In this document: positions 8,555 to 16,889 of the stretch, in pieces
Numbering within the stretch: the first letter of the stretch is position 1
Layout of the letters: each line of letters begins with the position of its first letter
Origin: Anaerobacillus isosaccharinicus
GTDB taxonomy: Bacteria > Bacillota > Bacilli > Bacillales > Anaerobacillaceae
Length of the DNA stretch: 64,000 nucleotides
NCBI RefSeq assembly: GCF_001866075.3
Contig: NZ_CP063356.1
Coordinates: 1,354,164 to 1,418,163, forward strand
Direction: 5' to 3'
Notes under the pieces: model-generated
Told to the model about the DNA's origin: nothing
Seen by the model: only the letters and a program-made list of their open reading frames with translations
Database searches by the model: none
Translations under genes and position numbers: made by a program

Positions 8555-10191
8555 TTATTCATACTTCAAAGTTAAGTCATAACAGAAGCAAAAATCATGA
8601 AAGTCTCTCACATTAAAATCGAATAATATCAATTTGAACTACTTCATTTTTGATTTTAAAAGTATTTCTTGAAAATCACCCATTTTTAGACAGACTACTC
8701 CCTTGGTTTAGAATGGAATTTCCAGAAATTAGTTAATTATTTAGGTTTACACTATTTTCAGTCTCTGAACTCGTTGAAGTACATTCCAAAAGAATTCTTG
8801 GTAAACGAAACTCGAAGCGAGCTTAAAGTACAGAGAACGTCCTGACTTCACTAGTTTACTGGCAACTTTAATAATTCGGGTGCGTATGGTCTCGATTTGC
8901 ATGGTCTTTTGTCCTTCAGGAAAACAGAGGGTACGCAACCAGTTTGTTAAGTTATAAGCTAATAGACTCAACATCATTTTTACTTCGTTTACTTGGAAAG
9001 AATGGCTATTCATTTTATCAAAACCGAACCCATTCTTGGCTTCCTTGATGTAGTTTTCCATCGTTCCTCTTTTTTGATAAGTAAGAACGATTGCTTCAGG
9101 AGAAAAGGCATCTACTAAATTTGTCACAAAGAAGGAATGGGAAAACAGTAATTCGCCCGCTGGGCGTACCGATTTGATAATTACTTTTCTAGGTTTCGAC
9201 CAAGAGTTTGCTTGATAGATGGTTTCTTCATAATAAATTTCCGTCTTGGAAACATCGGAAATGATAGACGGAGGATGGAGTTCATCTGCGATTCGTTGCA
9301 GAATTGCATTTGATTTCAGACGAATAACGTAATAAACGCTCTCTCTTTCGCACAAATCATATAAAGCAGGGACAGCGAAACCACTATCACCCCGAAGAAA
9401 AGGTGTTGTCTCAGGAAACTTTTCGTTGTAATGCTCAATGAGTGGTTGAATAAAATCCACTACACCATTGGACGTATACACGTTTCCAGGTCGTAGCTTT
9501 GCTTTGAGGAAATCACCTGTTACACCATCAAAGGCAACTAATGGATGAAAACCGACTGTTCCATAATGAGTATTGTAAGCCGCAGCTTCTTGATCTCCAT
9601 AAGTATCGGAATGTGTAGAATCCAAATCAAAAATGACTGCCTTCGACTCCCTGAGTTGGTGCACTTTATCAATAAGCTCTTGGTTGGCTTGATTCAATTC
9701 TTCCATAGATTGATCGTCGAAACGTCTAAAAAAGCGAGACAAACTCGGCTGAGAAGCCAATGCATTTGTACCAATGATTTGAGTAAACACAGGATCTCTC
9801 GTTAATTGGTCGGCATTATCATCATCGGTATAACCAGCAATGATTTGATAAATCTTTTGACGAAGTAAATTTTCATTCGAATGAACATAGTAGCGTCTAT
9901 TGTCTTTTAGGTTTAAAAAGCGTGCTAATGTAGAAGAAAAATTTATCTTTTCATCGAATTCTCTAAAAAGGAATTCTCCAGTATCGGATGAGAGTTCTCC
10001 TCCGTCGTTAGAAAGTTTAATTTTTCGATTGAAATCAAGTGTTAATTGAGGTAAAGTAGCCATTATAAGAACCCTTTCTGTCGGTTATTTGGTCGTACTT
10101 TTAACTTAACAGAAATGGGTTCTTTTTTCATTTATTTGATGCAAGTGAATTTAATAAAAAAGCTTATCAGATAGCCATTAATAACCGATTA
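8555..10191 (-). mobile_element. IS1380-family insertion sequence (ends approximate)
   Basis: About 1.6 kb of DNA separates the two halves of the HEAT gene and holds one complete transposase. The outer limits are set by the points at which the HEAT reading frame breaks (stop codons at 8555 and 10189). I could not fix the terminal inverted repeats or the short target duplication to the base by eye. TTATTCAT near the left end and TTATTAAT on the opposite strand near the right end may be parts of the termini. Confidence 0.8.
8747..10063 (-). CDS. IS1380-family transposase
   Basis: 438 residues with the DDE fold of this family. AVIFDLDSTHSDTYG (~142-156) gives the first Asp, PFLRGDSGFAVPALYD (~221-236) the second, and the QKRGTMENYIKEAKNGFG stretch (~329-346) the catalytic Glu in the Y-(2)-R-(3)-E-(6)-K manner. 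Length is normal for IS1380 transposases, and no frameshift or stop is visible, so the element may still be active. It has no partner gene. The opening LPQLTLDFNRKIKLS is the usual start of this family. Confidence 0.93.
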   Translation of the reverse strand: MATLPQLTLDFNRKIKLSNDGGELSSDTGEFLFREFDEKINFSSTLARFLNLKDNRRYYVHSNENLLRQKIYQIIAGYTDDDNADQLTRDPVFTQIIGTNALASQPSLSRFFRRFDDQSMEELNQANQELIDKVHQLRESKAVIFDLDSTHSDTYGDQEAAAYNTHYGTVGFHPLVAFDGVTGDFLKAKLRPGNVYTSNGVVDFIQPLIEHYNEKFPETTPFLRGDSGFAVPALYDLCERESVYYVIRLKSNAILQRIADELHPPSIISDVSKTEIYYEETIYQANSWSKPRKVIIKSVRPAGELLFSHSFFVTNLVDAFSPEAIVLTYQKRGTMENYIKEAKNGFGFDKMNSHSFQVNEVKMMLSLLAYNLTNWLRTLCFPEGQKTMQIETIRTRIIKVASKLVKSGRSLYFKLASSFVYQEFFWNVLQRVQRLKIV

Positions 10192-10476
10192 AAGATTTTC
10201 TATGAATAATTCAGGTTTATAGTTAGTTAAATACAAGCTAAAATAATCCTCTAAAGCACTAAAGTGGTATGACTTAGTTGGTCTAAACGTAATTTTTTCA
10301 ATATCACCATGTAACAAATATGCTTCAATTTCTTCTTGATGTTGATCCATCCAACTTTGTTTTTTGTGTATTATTTTTGTATTACGAACTTTAATAATAA
10401 CCAAATAAATATAAGTACAGAATAAAAGGAAACCAAGAATAATAGTAATTGTGATTATCGCAGTAATCGACATCAT
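10189..10476 (-). pseudogene. N-terminal part of the IS-split HEAT-repeat protein gene
   Basis: 95 codons: a membrane helix (~6-28) followed by a cytoplasmic stretch (SWMDQHQEEIEAYLLHG, then ALEDYFSLYLTNYKPELF) that ends at a stop one codon after ENL, where the IS begins. It starts 1 bp after the stop of the GGDEF regulator, so it was translationally linked to it. With the piece at 7724-8554 it reconstitutes a TM-HEAT protein. Such proteins are commonly found beside GT2 synthases in Bacillaceae, but their role is not established. Confidence 0.7.
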
Positions 10477-10477
10477 C

Positions 10478-11743
10478 TTATCGAATTCCTCTTAAAAGTC
10501 TTTTTATACGCACTTGTAATTCTTTTAAACTAAACGGTTTCGTCATATAGTCATTTGCTCCTTTTTGAATAGCTAAGGCAATATCTGCCTCTGACCCTCT
10601 ACTCGTCAACATAAAGCAAAGGTACCTTTTTCGGTCATATTCTGCTCTTATTTTTCTGAGTATTTCAAGTCCATCCATCTTAGGCATAATTCTGTCTATA
10701 ATTAGTAAAAATCGCTCATTTTGTCGGTGCCAAGGATCATTAAAAAACTCCTCTCCATCAGCAAAAGTTTTAATTTCTAATATATATTCCTCTTCCGCAA
10801 CATCCTCGAGTTGATGTTTTAACAATTCACGAATTAAACGATCGTCATCTATAATCGCAATATTTAATCGTTTTAAACTAGTACCACCTTCAATTAAGCT
10901 CCCTTCAACAATTTGTCCACTTTCTTCCTTATTGGTAAAAGAGAGCACAGACAAACATTCTTCTGGTAGAACTTTATGGTCAGTAACCTCAACAATCTTA
11001 GCTGAAAAAGAAAAATATTTATCAACTACAATTCCATCCTTTTCTGATATTATTTTTGTTAAACGATTAAGTAACTTTCTTGCATCGTCTTTTACTGTTT
11101 TAGGTAATAGTAAAACAAAGCCATTTGAAGGCCCATACTGACCAAGAAAATCTGTAGGTCGAATACTATTTTTAATAAAAGATACAAAACTTTTTATTAT
11201 CCCAATTTCCCTCAGAGTGTCGCCGTCCTTTACTTCCGCCTCGAGGTAAACTAATGTTAATGACTCATGTGAACGTTTCATTTCGTTAAGTTGACGCTGC
11301 ATTTCATCTCTTAAATATTGACTATTATAAGCAGTTGTTAACGAATCAACTAAAGAGTGAGCTAAAAAAAATGCACGCTTTTGTGTGTGCATGTGAATAC
11401 TAGCTAGCAATTCCTCCACTCTTAAAGGGTGATAAAAAACACTGTCAGAAAAGGCTAAATATTTTGTTCGATCATTTTGTTCAAACCGGTTCACCACAGT
11501 AATAGTTGGGATAAAGTTTTCTTGACACCAATTAAAAACATTTTGAAAACTGGTTTCACTTTCTAAAGATAATCGGTCAATGTTCAAGAGGATACAGTCA
11601 GGTCTTACTATATATAATTGTTTTAGTAAGTCTTCTTGACTATTGTAAAAGCTAAGCGTAATGGTGTTTAAATGTTTTGTTAAAAAAGAGCGAAACTCCA
11701 AATCTTCATTAATTACAAAAAGCTTTACAGGACTTTTTTTCAT
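10478..11743 (-). CDS. REC-GGDEF-REC response regulator with degenerate GGDEF
   Basis: 421 residues from the ATG at 11743, chosen because AAGGAGGAAAG precedes it. Residues ~5-125 resemble a receiver fold that lacks a clear phospho-acceptor Asp (CILLNIDRL). Residues ~130-265 are GGDEF-like (LVDSLTTAYNSQYLRDEMQ), but the signature reads GPSNGF in place of GG(D/E)EF, so cyclase activity is unlikely. Residues ~295-415 are a canonical receiver (IAIIDDDRLIRELL, acceptor Asp in LLIIDRIMPKMDG, Lys in DYMTKPFSLKEL). It opens the exopolysaccharide operon and may act as a c-di-GMP or phosphorylation sensor for it rather than as a synthase. No cognate kinase is adjacent. Confidence 0.85.
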   Translation of the reverse strand: MKKSPVKLFVINEDLEFRSFLTKHLNTITLSFYNSQEDLLKQLYIVRPDCILLNIDRLSLESETSFQNVFNWCQENFIPTITVVNRFEQNDRTKYLAFSDSVFYHPLRVEELLASIHMHTQKRAFFLAHSLVDSLTTAYNSQYLRDEMQRQLNEMKRSHESLTLVYLEAEVKDGDTLREIGIIKSFVSFIKNSIRPTDFLGQYGPSNGFVLLLPKTVKDDARKLLNRLTKIISEKDGIVVDKYFSFSAKIVEVTDHKVLPEECLSVLSFTNKEESGQIVEGSLIEGGTSLKRLNIAIIDDDRLIRELLKHQLEDVAEEEYILEIKTFADGEEFFNDPWHRQNERFLLIIDRIMPKMDGLEILRKIRAEYDRKRYLCFMLTSRGSEADIALAIQKGANDYMTKPFSLKELQVRIKRLLRGIR

Positions 11744-11761
11744 ACTACTTTCCTCCTTCAC

Positions 11762-12228
11762 ATATTAAAACTAGTTAAATAAACTCATTAAATTTACATT
11801 TAATGCAATTAAAGGTAATTACAAATTAGTAATATTTATTACATCTGTAGTATTATATTCCCATCTATGTAGTTAACACCATTATAAACGTCCTAATATA
11901 TTTAATCTATTAAATTTTTCTTGCGAGATTATTTATTTTTATAAACTTATGTAAGGCATGTAAACTTACATTTTTAACACTTATACAATACAATAGTAGC
12001 AGTGTAATCGACTTTTTGAACTACATAAAGTAAATTATTTTTATTTATCACTAGAATAAGTGAAATTTTTCGACATGAAGTAAGTCACAAAAACACTGTT
12101 AATATAGTACAAAAGCGTACTTTTTAATACTTTTTCCAATCGATTTAGGAAATTACACCTATAAAACAGTTAGGTATTTTGTCATTTCTTGTCGGCAAGA
12201 TTTTATTTCCAAAATCTCTAAACCCCTA
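11762..12228. other. AT-rich divergent intergenic region
   Basis: About 470 bp between the GGDEF regulator (minus) and the riboswitch-controlled gene (plus). It must hold the minus-strand promoter of the exopolysaccharide operon. I see no open reading frame of note and no hairpin followed by a T run, only scattered AT-rich segments. I could not choose a convincing promoter for the minus-strand operon. Confidence 0.4.
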
Positions 12229-12300
12229 TATAATCAGTCTATAACTACGATTAATTAATGCTATGTGGCCACATAATTAGTTAATTAATATGGGTATAAT
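12229..12300 (+). promoter_or_regulatory. Probable promoter region with an extended palindrome
   Basis: Two perfect TATAAT hexamers lie at 12229-12234 and 12295-12300. The second would start transcription just before the first riboswitch. Between them is TATGTGGCCACATA (12262-12275), a perfect 14-bp palindrome, itself framed by TTAATTAA at 12251-12258 and 12281-12288. That geometry suits a dimeric regulator covering the -35 region of the downstream promoter. No good -35 hexamer is visible, which would fit an activator-dependent promoter. This is inference from sequence form. Confidence 0.5.
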
Positions 12301-12312
12301 TCACTATAAACA

Positions 12313-12385
12313 TTTGGGAAGTTTTGAAGTATAACCGTTAACTGGACGCTTAGGTTATATGGAGCTAGTAGTGTAACCGACCCAT
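12313..12385 (+). ncRNA. c-di-GMP-II riboswitch aptamer, first of two
   Basis: The order of conserved blocks matches the c-di-GMP-II class: GGGAAG at the start of P1, TGAAG, a pyrimidine/purine helix (TATAACC with GGTTATA), CTGGACGCTTAGG, GGAGCTAGTAGTG and the closing TAACCGACCC. TGGG at 12315-12318 pairs with CCCA at 12381-12384 to close P1. It does not fit the GEMM/c-di-GMP-I consensus. The nearby cyclase and GGDEF regulator support the ligand assignment. I compared it from memory with the known Clostridium aptamers; no covariance search was run. Confidence 0.85.
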
Positions 12386-12460
12386 GGTAGGGAAGCTATG
12401 AAGTATAGCCCTTATTTGGACACCTTGGGCTATATGAAGCTAGCGGTGTAACCGGCCCTC
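12386..12460 (+). ncRNA. c-di-GMP-II riboswitch aptamer, second of two
   Basis: This is a close paralogue of the preceding aptamer: GGGAAGCTATGAAG, TATAGCCC pairing with GGGCTATA, TTTGGACACCTTGGG, TGAAGCTAGCGGTG and TAACCGGCCC. The helix bases differ from the first copy but pairing is kept (GCCC/GGGC versus ACC/GGT), which is compensatory change and good evidence of a functional RNA. P1 is closed by AGGG (12389-12392) with CCCT (12456-12459). The 3' strand of P1 runs straight into the expression-platform hairpin at 12457-12489. Confidence 0.87.
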
Positions 12461-12489
12461 TTATTTAAAAAATACATTTATTTAAGAGG
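12457..12489 (+). promoter_or_regulatory. RBS-sequestering hairpin overlapping riboswitch P1
   Basis: CCTCTTA (12457-12463) is complementary to TAAGAGG (12483-12489), which contains most of the ribosome-binding site AGAGGAG of the next gene. The bases CCT at 12457-12459 are also the 3' strand of P1 in the second aptamer, so the two pairings exclude each other. If ligand stabilises P1, the RBS is freed: I infer that c-di-GMP turns translation ON. There is no T run after this hairpin, so a terminator mechanism is unlikely. Confidence 0.6.
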
Positions 12490-12500
12490 AGAAATGAAAA

Positions 12501-13085
12501 ATGAAAAAATTATTTACTGGTATTCTAGCTGCAGCATTAGTTTTAAGTATGGGCACTGGCATCTTGGCAACAACAAATTCAGAGATTGAAGATGGACGTA
12601 ACGGAAATAGCTACAAAAATGGTAGTTTTGATGTATCAATTTCTTCTGGTCCTTACTATGTAGGTGAAACAGCTACAATTACAGTTAGCAACTTAGTTAT
12701 TGATGGTCCTATGGATACGTTAGTAGTTACTGGTGATGGAGAAGTAACATTACCTACAACTCCAGGAAAACACGATTTAACTGTTACAGCCACAACTTAT
12801 TTTCAAAACGGACAAAAAGCTGGAGAAGTTCATACAGTGATTACACAAACTATTGAAATTGAAGTTGTAGAAATACCATCTAATAAACTAACAATAGCAA
12901 CAAGTACTAGCGCTAAATGGAATGGTAAAAATGAAAATAATACAGTAAGAGTTCAGTATACTGTTACCATTGGAGATACTACTATTACAGGACACGCAAA
13001 CTTCAACCATCAAGATCGCGAAGCTGGGTCTGTTGTAGTTGAAAAAGATGGTTATACATTTATAGTGAATTATTTAGCACCTTAA
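12501..13085 (+). CDS. Secreted protein controlled by tandem c-di-GMP riboswitches
   Basis: 194 residues. A classic signal peptide (MKK, hydrophobic core LFTGILAAALVLSMGTGI) ends near residue 24 (GILA/TT). The mature part is beta-rich, polar and free of cysteine (VSISSGPYYVGETATITV, TPGKHDLTVTA, KNENNTVRVQYTVTIGD), resembling one or two immunoglobulin-like sheets. I do not recognise a family. The start is fixed by AGAGGAG nine bases upstream. It is followed by a strong terminator, so it is a single-gene unit. With the riboswitches and a polysaccharide synthase operon divergently placed, a matrix or cell-surface protein made when c-di-GMP is high is a reasonable guess. Confidence 0.88.
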   Translation: MKKLFTGILAAALVLSMGTGILATTNSEIEDGRNGNSYKNGSFDVSISSGPYYVGETATITVSNLVIDGPMDTLVVTGDGEVTLPTTPGKHDLTVTATTYFQNGQKAGEVHTVITQTIEIEVVEIPSNKLTIATSTSAKWNGKNENNTVRVQYTVTIGDTTITGHANFNHQDREAGSVVVEKDGYTFIVNYLAP

Positions 13086-13096
13086 TAGCAAAAAGA

Positions 13097-13134
13097 GGAT
13101 GATTTAATTTAAAAATTAAATCATCCTTTTTTTT
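13097..13134 (+). terminator. Strong Rho-independent terminator
   Basis: A perfect 14-bp stem (GGATGATTTAATTT with its complement) with a 2-base loop is followed by eight T. It closes the riboswitch-controlled gene. Confidence 0.92.
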
Positions 13135-13294
13135 GACTAGTTATTTTAATTTTAAGAAATATTCCTAATATACTTATAACTTTCTTTTACTATACACGTG
13201 CTTCAAAAGCACCCCACTAATTTTATCGGATAATCGAATAAATAATTGAACCGAGAGTAAAACTACACATAAAACCTAATGGGGGAATTATGGC

Positions 13295-13771
13295 ATGAAA
13301 CAGATTATTCTCTGGTCACTCTTAATATTACCTTGGGCGTCCTTGTTTTTCTTGAAAATGGACACTGTGCGCAGATACATGCCGGTCGCTCTATTTATGA
13401 CCGTTATTCATACCTTGGCATATCAAGCCGCTTATCATTACGGATGGTGGAAAGAGGCAGGTTCCAGTCTTTTTGGATGGGATAAAGTCGTCCCGGTTCC
13501 TTGGGTGTATGGAGCATATTTAGTTATAGTTATCTGGATATTCCACTTTACTTTCGGAAAGTTTTGGATTTATTTGATTGTCAATATACTTTTGGACGGG
13601 TTATTTATGTATATCATTTATCCGATATGGCAACGGATGGGGCTTGTTTCCGGTGAATCGACTTTGCCTACAATAGCTATTGTTGCTATGATGATTGGTT
13701 TTGCGCTTATCATCTATCTGTATCAAATGTGGCAGGAGAACTTGTTCAAACAACCCAAAGAAAACTTATAA
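13295..13771 (+). CDS. Small multi-pass membrane protein, unknown function
   Basis: 158 residues with four or five hydrophobic helices (~5-20, 27-45, 70-90, 95-118, 125-145). GGGGGAA lies 8 bp before the ATG at 13295; an overlapping frame at 13279 lacks that spacing. It resembles the small membrane proteins of Bacillaceae annotated only as CBO0543-like, usually of the same length and topology, but I cannot assign a role. It is transcribed alone and converges on the kinase gene. Confidence 0.75.
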   Translation: MKQIILWSLLILPWASLFFLKMDTVRRYMPVALFMTVIHTLAYQAAYHYGWWKEAGSSLFGWDKVVPVPWVYGAYLVIVIWIFHFTFGKFWIYLIVNILLDGLFMYIIYPIWQRMGLVSGESTLPTIAIVAMMIGFALIIYLYQMWQENLFKQPKENL

Positions 13772-13817
13772 ATGACCAAGATCTAGCTTGATGCTCCTTT
13801 TACTCTATGATTTATTA

Positions 13818-13853
13818 ATAAAAAGAATAGGACAACCCTTAGATGTCCTATTC
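13818..13853 (-). terminator. Terminator after the two-component system
   Basis: On the minus strand AATAGGACA pairs with TGTCCTATT across a 9-base loop and CTTTTTATT follows. It lies about 15 bp beyond the stop of the kinase gene. Confidence 0.8.
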
Positions 13854-13867
13854 CAACCCCTCCTATA

Positions 13868-15930
13868 TCAATCAATTGAATGTAGTTTTGGCAGATAAAT
13901 AATTGCTTTAAATAAATCTCCGTCAATCTGAATATTAAATCTCCCCTTTTGTATTTCAACCAAGTTCTTTGCAATCGATAATCCTAACCCACTGCCTTGG
14001 CTCGTTCTGGATTCATCGCCTCTTTTAAAACGCTCCATTAATTCGTCTGTAGAGATATTCAACTCAGCAGCTGACATATTTTTGAAGGTAATAAGTATTT
14101 CGTTACCTAAATCCTCAATATCTATATATACTCTTGACCCTTCGAGAGCATAATTAAATATATTAGATAATAAGTTCTCTATGGATCTCCATAATAATTT
14201 CCCATCCGCTATAACATAGACCTTGTCCTTAGGATAATTCATCCTAAAATCTAATGCCATGGCTTCAATCTTGTCATTTACTTCCCCTAGCCCCTGAGTA
14301 ATTAAGGACACGATATCAATTTTCTCAAAATCAACTGGAATATTTCCGCTAGAAGCCTTAGCTGCTTCAAATAAATCATCTGTTAAAATTTTCAACCTTT
14401 TTGATTTTTGATCCAGTACTTCAATATACTTTTCTACCTTTAATGAGTCTTTCTCATTTTTCAATAGATCCACATAGGTAATAATGGAAGTTAGAGGTGT
14501 TCTTATATCATGTGATACATTGGTGATAAGCTCGGTTTTTAACCTTTCACTTTTAAGTTCACTATCAACTGCTTTTTTCAATCCATCAGTGATGCTATTA
14601 ATATTCGAAGTTAGTCTTCCAAACTGTCCTTTTCCATCCACTTCAATCCGATAATGAAGATTTCCATCCTTTATTGTCTCTACCCCTTCCTGAATTGCAT
14701 TAAAGGACTTGATCTTTTTATAGGCAAACCAGGCTGCTAAGCCAATCGTTACCGGGAACATGAAAAATGTTAAAGCAACCAAAATTGGATAGCCGATAAC
14801 GATTAGCACTGTTTTTACAGCAACGTTTCCGCTTCTATATACATCTCCTACAAAAGTAACTAACTTATAGATAAGGCTAAAGATCAATGTATGCTTAATA
14901 AGAGATTTATTTTTATAGTGCTTAACGACTGACAGTACCAATATGAGTCCAACGATGGTAAGAGGAATATATCAATATTTCCATAGGGTTCTTTTACCAA
15001 ATCAAACCAAATCGGTATTAGAAATATACATATTATTATTTTAATCTCATTGTATAGTTTATCTATTGCGTTCAAGTGTAACTCTTGATCGTTAAATGAC
15101 TTTCGCCCTATTACGAGTGCGAGATAGGAAAATGAAAAAATAAATCCTATTATAAATCCTATTAATTTATATAAATTTTTTGTAGCAATCGCTTTGTTTT
15201 CTTGCCATTTATTTATTTTAGAATTTAAAAATTCCTCAGTAAAGGCAACATAAACAACCGTGTTTTTTGGATCCAACCGATCTAGGCGTTTGGTTAACCG
15301 AGAAAAATACTTATTTTCTTTCGTTTCCTTTGGGTAAATCTCTTGTCTATAATCCTCAAAAATCATATAAGCAGGATAGGTTTCAAACTGCTTTTTTTCT
15401 GTCAAAGTAGTGTTTGTAAACACATTTTTGCCATCACTGGCATAAAACAATGGTACCTCATACTCTTCTAGATTTTGCAGGAGCAAATGATACTCTTTTA
15501 AATCATCGTTAATCATCTTATCCCTTGCCTGGGTGATTTCGTCTGCATATTCTTGTTTAAACGTTTCATAAATTTCCTCTTCACTTAACTCATGGTTATA
15601 ATTTCTAGAACGGAATTGATAATCTGAAAATAAATTTTCTTCAACTCGTCTCCATTCATCCTCACCAATTGTTCCGCCATTTAAAATATGTTCCTCATTC
15701 TTATATTCTTCTATTAGGAACGTGAGGTTACGGACAAGTTTTTCACTTTCCTGTATATATGACCAGCTTTGAAAATAATGATCTTCCACTGCGTTACTAA
15801 ATTCCGCATTATTTTCAATCTCTACTTCTACGACCACTTTCATGACCCCAGTTAAACAGATGATCGCAATAATAAAAACAACGATTTTTGTTGTGATTGA
15901 GTGACTATATTTTTTCAACTTTATATCCAA
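13868..15930 (-). pseudogene. Frameshifted sensor histidine kinase (VanS-like)
   Basis: Two overlapping frames together spell one kinase. The first (14970-15930) has a transmembrane helix (~15-36), a large outer domain and another helix pair (~250-275, ~300). The second (13868-14960) continues with IVGLILVLSVVKHYKNKSL, further helices, a HAMP-like linker, the phospho-acceptor box NVSHDIRTPLTS, an N box (SIENLLSNIFNYA) and a G box (GSGLGLSIAK). The shift lies near 14965 where the minus strand reads GATATATTCC. Adding one AT to that run would restore a single frame. It may be a real lesion, a slippage-prone switch, or a sequencing error. Its start (TTG at 15930) overlaps the regulator gene. Confidence 0.85.
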
Positions 15931-16591
15931 CTCCCCACACCACCTTCAAATATTTTGGCTCTTTCGGATTTATTTCTATTTTCTCTCGGATTTTTCTTAT
16001 ATGAACAGACACCGTATTTTCCGGACTATGCGCCGTTTCATTCCAAACCTTCTCATAGATCTCCTCGATTGAGAATACTTTTCCAGCGTTTTCAATCAGA
16101 AACTTTAACATCTTATATTGTACCGGTGTAAGATGGACGTCCTCCCCATCGACGGTGATTGTTTTACTTTCATCGTCGATCACAAGTCCCCCAGTCTGGT
16201 ATACATTGCTCCTCGTTTCAAGACCTCCCAGGGTTGTATATCTTCTCAGTTGAGATTTAACCCTCGCTATCAGCTCCAAGGGATTAAATGGCTTGGTGAT
16301 ATAGTCATCAGCCCCTATATTTAGTCCAATTATTTTGTCATAATCCTCAGATTTAGCCGAAAGCATGATCAATGGGATATTATTTTCTGCTCTAATCTTC
16401 ATGGTAGCTCTAATCCCATCCATCTTAGGCATCATAATATCCATAATAATAAGATGGATCTCATGATCTCTGATTACTTCTATTGCTTCTATTCCATTAA
16501 AAGCTTTAAATATTTTATAGCCTTCATTTTCTAAATAGATTTCTATCGCATCGACAATTGCTTTATCATCATCACAAACTAATATATTCAT
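15905..16591 (-). CDS. OmpR/VanR-family response regulator
   Basis: 228 residues. The receiver domain (~1-115) has DDD at residues 7-9, the phospho-acceptor Asp in LIIMDIMMPKMDG, Ser in MLSAKS and Lys in ITKPFNPLEL. A winged-helix DNA-binding domain fills ~130-225 (VHLTPVQYKMLKFLIENAGKV... VSVHIRKIREKI). All key residues are present. It is the first gene of a pair with the kinase, overlapping it by 26 bp. Regulators of this kind control envelope stress or antibiotic responses; no target operon is visible here, and with the kinase broken its phosphorylation is uncertain. Confidence 0.92.
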   Translation of the reverse strand: MNILVCDDDKAIVDAIEIYLENEGYKIFKAFNGIEAIEVIRDHEIHLIIMDIMMPKMDGIRATMKIRAENNIPLIMLSAKSEDYDKIIGLNIGADDYITKPFNPLELIARVKSQLRRYTTLGGLETRSNVYQTGGLVIDDESKTITVDGEDVHLTPVQYKMLKFLIENAGKVFSIEEIYEKVWNETAHSPENTVSVHIRKIREKIEINPKEPKYLKVVWGVGYKVEKI

Positions 16592-16743
16592 GGAAGTTCA
16601 CTCCTTAATGTAATTTTCAACATTTATCACCCCTTCTTTATGCTCGTTCTAAGAAAATGATATCAAAAAAATCTTAATAAAGACTTTATACAATTCTTAA
16701 GATTTTCTTAGTGTTTCAAAAGGTGGCTAGCTCAATATAACAA

Positions 16744-16771
16744 ACGCCAAACTAGTATATTAGTTTGGCGT
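16744..16771. terminator. Terminator-like hairpin
   Basis: ACGCCAAACTA and TAGTTTGGCGT form a perfect 11-bp stem with a 6-base loop. T-rich sequence follows on both strands. On the minus strand it lies downstream of the gene at 16890 and upstream of the regulator at 16591. Confidence 0.65.
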
Positions 16772-16835
16772 CTTCAATCAATTTTTATAGAAAATCATTA
16801 TTAACATCTTCTTGAAATAAAAAAAACGCATCATT

Positions 16836-16849
16836 TTATGTTACGGTTC
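16836..16849. repeat. rlmH-type att-like site, third copy
   Basis: TTATGTTACGGTTC differs by one base from the 14-mer TTATGATACGGTTC found at the rlmH 3' end (49066) and at 28863. Read on the minus strand it would spell EP, stop, HK in the frame that gives EPYHK at the other two. It could mark the far end of an older cassette spanning 16.84-28.86 kb. Confidence 0.45.
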
Positions 16850-16889
16850 TTCGTAGTTTATCTAAATGAGGTTTTTTTATATTACCTAA

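Noticed and set aside
12313-12460. c-di-GMP-I (GEMM) riboswitch
   Set aside because: The conserved blocks match the c-di-GMP-II class instead; the GEMM core GGxCAAACC pattern is missing.
14884-15930. Two separate genes, a sensor protein and a soluble kinase
   Set aside because: The tail of the first frame and the head of the second are the same DNA in two frames, and a 2-base change rejoins them into an ordinary kinase.
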